Part shown: positions 53,237 through 53,386 of the stretch, piece by piece
Layout: each line of letters opens with the position of its first letter
How positions within the stretch are numbered: position 1 is the stretch's first letter
From: Photobacterium sp. OFAV2-7
GTDB taxonomy: Bacteria > Pseudomonadota > Gammaproteobacteria > Enterobacterales > Vibrionaceae
Direction: 5' to 3'
Length of the DNA stretch: 53,386 nucleotides
NCBI RefSeq assembly: GCF_022347985.1
Contig: NZ_JAKRFQ010000006.1
Coordinates: forward strand, 1 to 53,386
Made by a program: the position numbers and the translations under genes
The notes under the pieces: generated by a model
Told to the model about the DNA's origin: nothing
What the model saw: only the letters and a program-made list of their open reading frames with translations
The model's database searches: none

Positions 53237-53386
53237 CCTTAATCCTGGATATGTTTTCTTTTATCCGGGTCAACATGTACTGCATGATTAATATATTTAT
53301 ATTTAGCTAATCGTGCATAAGGTGAAGAGAGTGAGTATGTCTCATGGATAAAAATAGCAAACGATGACCATCATTAATGGCGGTGG

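Noticed and set aside
1-53386. CRISPR arrays, tRNA, rRNA, prophage or intact insertion sequences
   Set aside because: No regularly spaced repeats, RNA gene signatures, phage genes or complete transposase were seen.

Overview
The window reads as part of a Vibrionaceae genome (Photobacterium, Grimontia or Vibrio-like). The basis is gene content: a DUF2860 outer-membrane protein remnant, a ToxR/VtrB-type membrane-tethered regulator, a YcgR-like PilZ protein, and RND pumps encoded without an outer-membrane channel. There are no rRNA or tRNA genes and no CRISPR array. Two stretches (about 7-15 kb and 31-38 kb) look AT-richer than the rest, carry RND pumps, and contain decayed genes or unusual regulators. 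I read these as accessory insertions in a more GC-rich background.

Layout. 1-2.6 kb: the end of an alpha-glucoside PTS operon (GH4 6-phospho-alpha-glucosidase, then EIICB). 2.6-3.5 kb: a structured intergenic region with a HapK fragment and a small membrane protein. 3.6-6.4 kb: a LysR regulator and a tightly packed operon (carboxymuconolactone decarboxylase-like, VOC/glyoxalase, paired YdcZ transporters). 6.5-9.8 kb: a P-loop kinase, a gene-poor decayed stretch (DoxX and IS6 remnants) and a PilZ protein. 9.9-14.7 kb: TetR, adaptor and RND pump in one overlapping operon. 15.1-18.8 kb: a Tat-signal SDR, a broken DUF2860 gene, a Cys-nucleophile hydrolase and an AraC regulator.

19.2-31 kb: a periplasmic YtfJ protein; an operon of a four-helix membrane protein, methylglyoxal synthase and a minimal chemoreceptor; an unknown 519-residue protein divergent from a glycine-zipper pair; a fatty-acid-hydroxylase-type protein with a periplasmic partner; a GH3 enzyme, a LacI regulator and a second, leaderless YtfJ. 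31-38.3 kb: a pentapeptide-repeat protein, a VtrB-like regulator, a second RND operon and its divergent TetR with two visible operators. 38.7-53.2 kb: a large lipoprotein, then a hemicellulose or arabinan-type oligosaccharide locus (GH51 arabinofuranosidase, zinc-ribbon partner, GPH symporter, GH94-like enzyme, membrane-anchored GH2, two small secreted or anchored proteins, TetR, GH3).

The main discovery is a shared asymmetric promoter motif, TTGTGAAATATCGTAATTG with variants, in nine intergenic or near-intergenic places between 19.9 and 53.2 kb. It precedes both GH3 genes, the arabinofuranosidase, the symporter, the GH94-like gene, both ytfJ genes, the methylglyoxal synthase/chemoreceptor operon and a 48-residue protein. 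In three promoters it occurs in the reverse orientation and is followed at constant spacing by TTTTGCAAAA. I infer one regulon that couples oligosaccharide breakdown with YtfJ proteins, methylglyoxal production and chemotaxis. The regulator is not identified.
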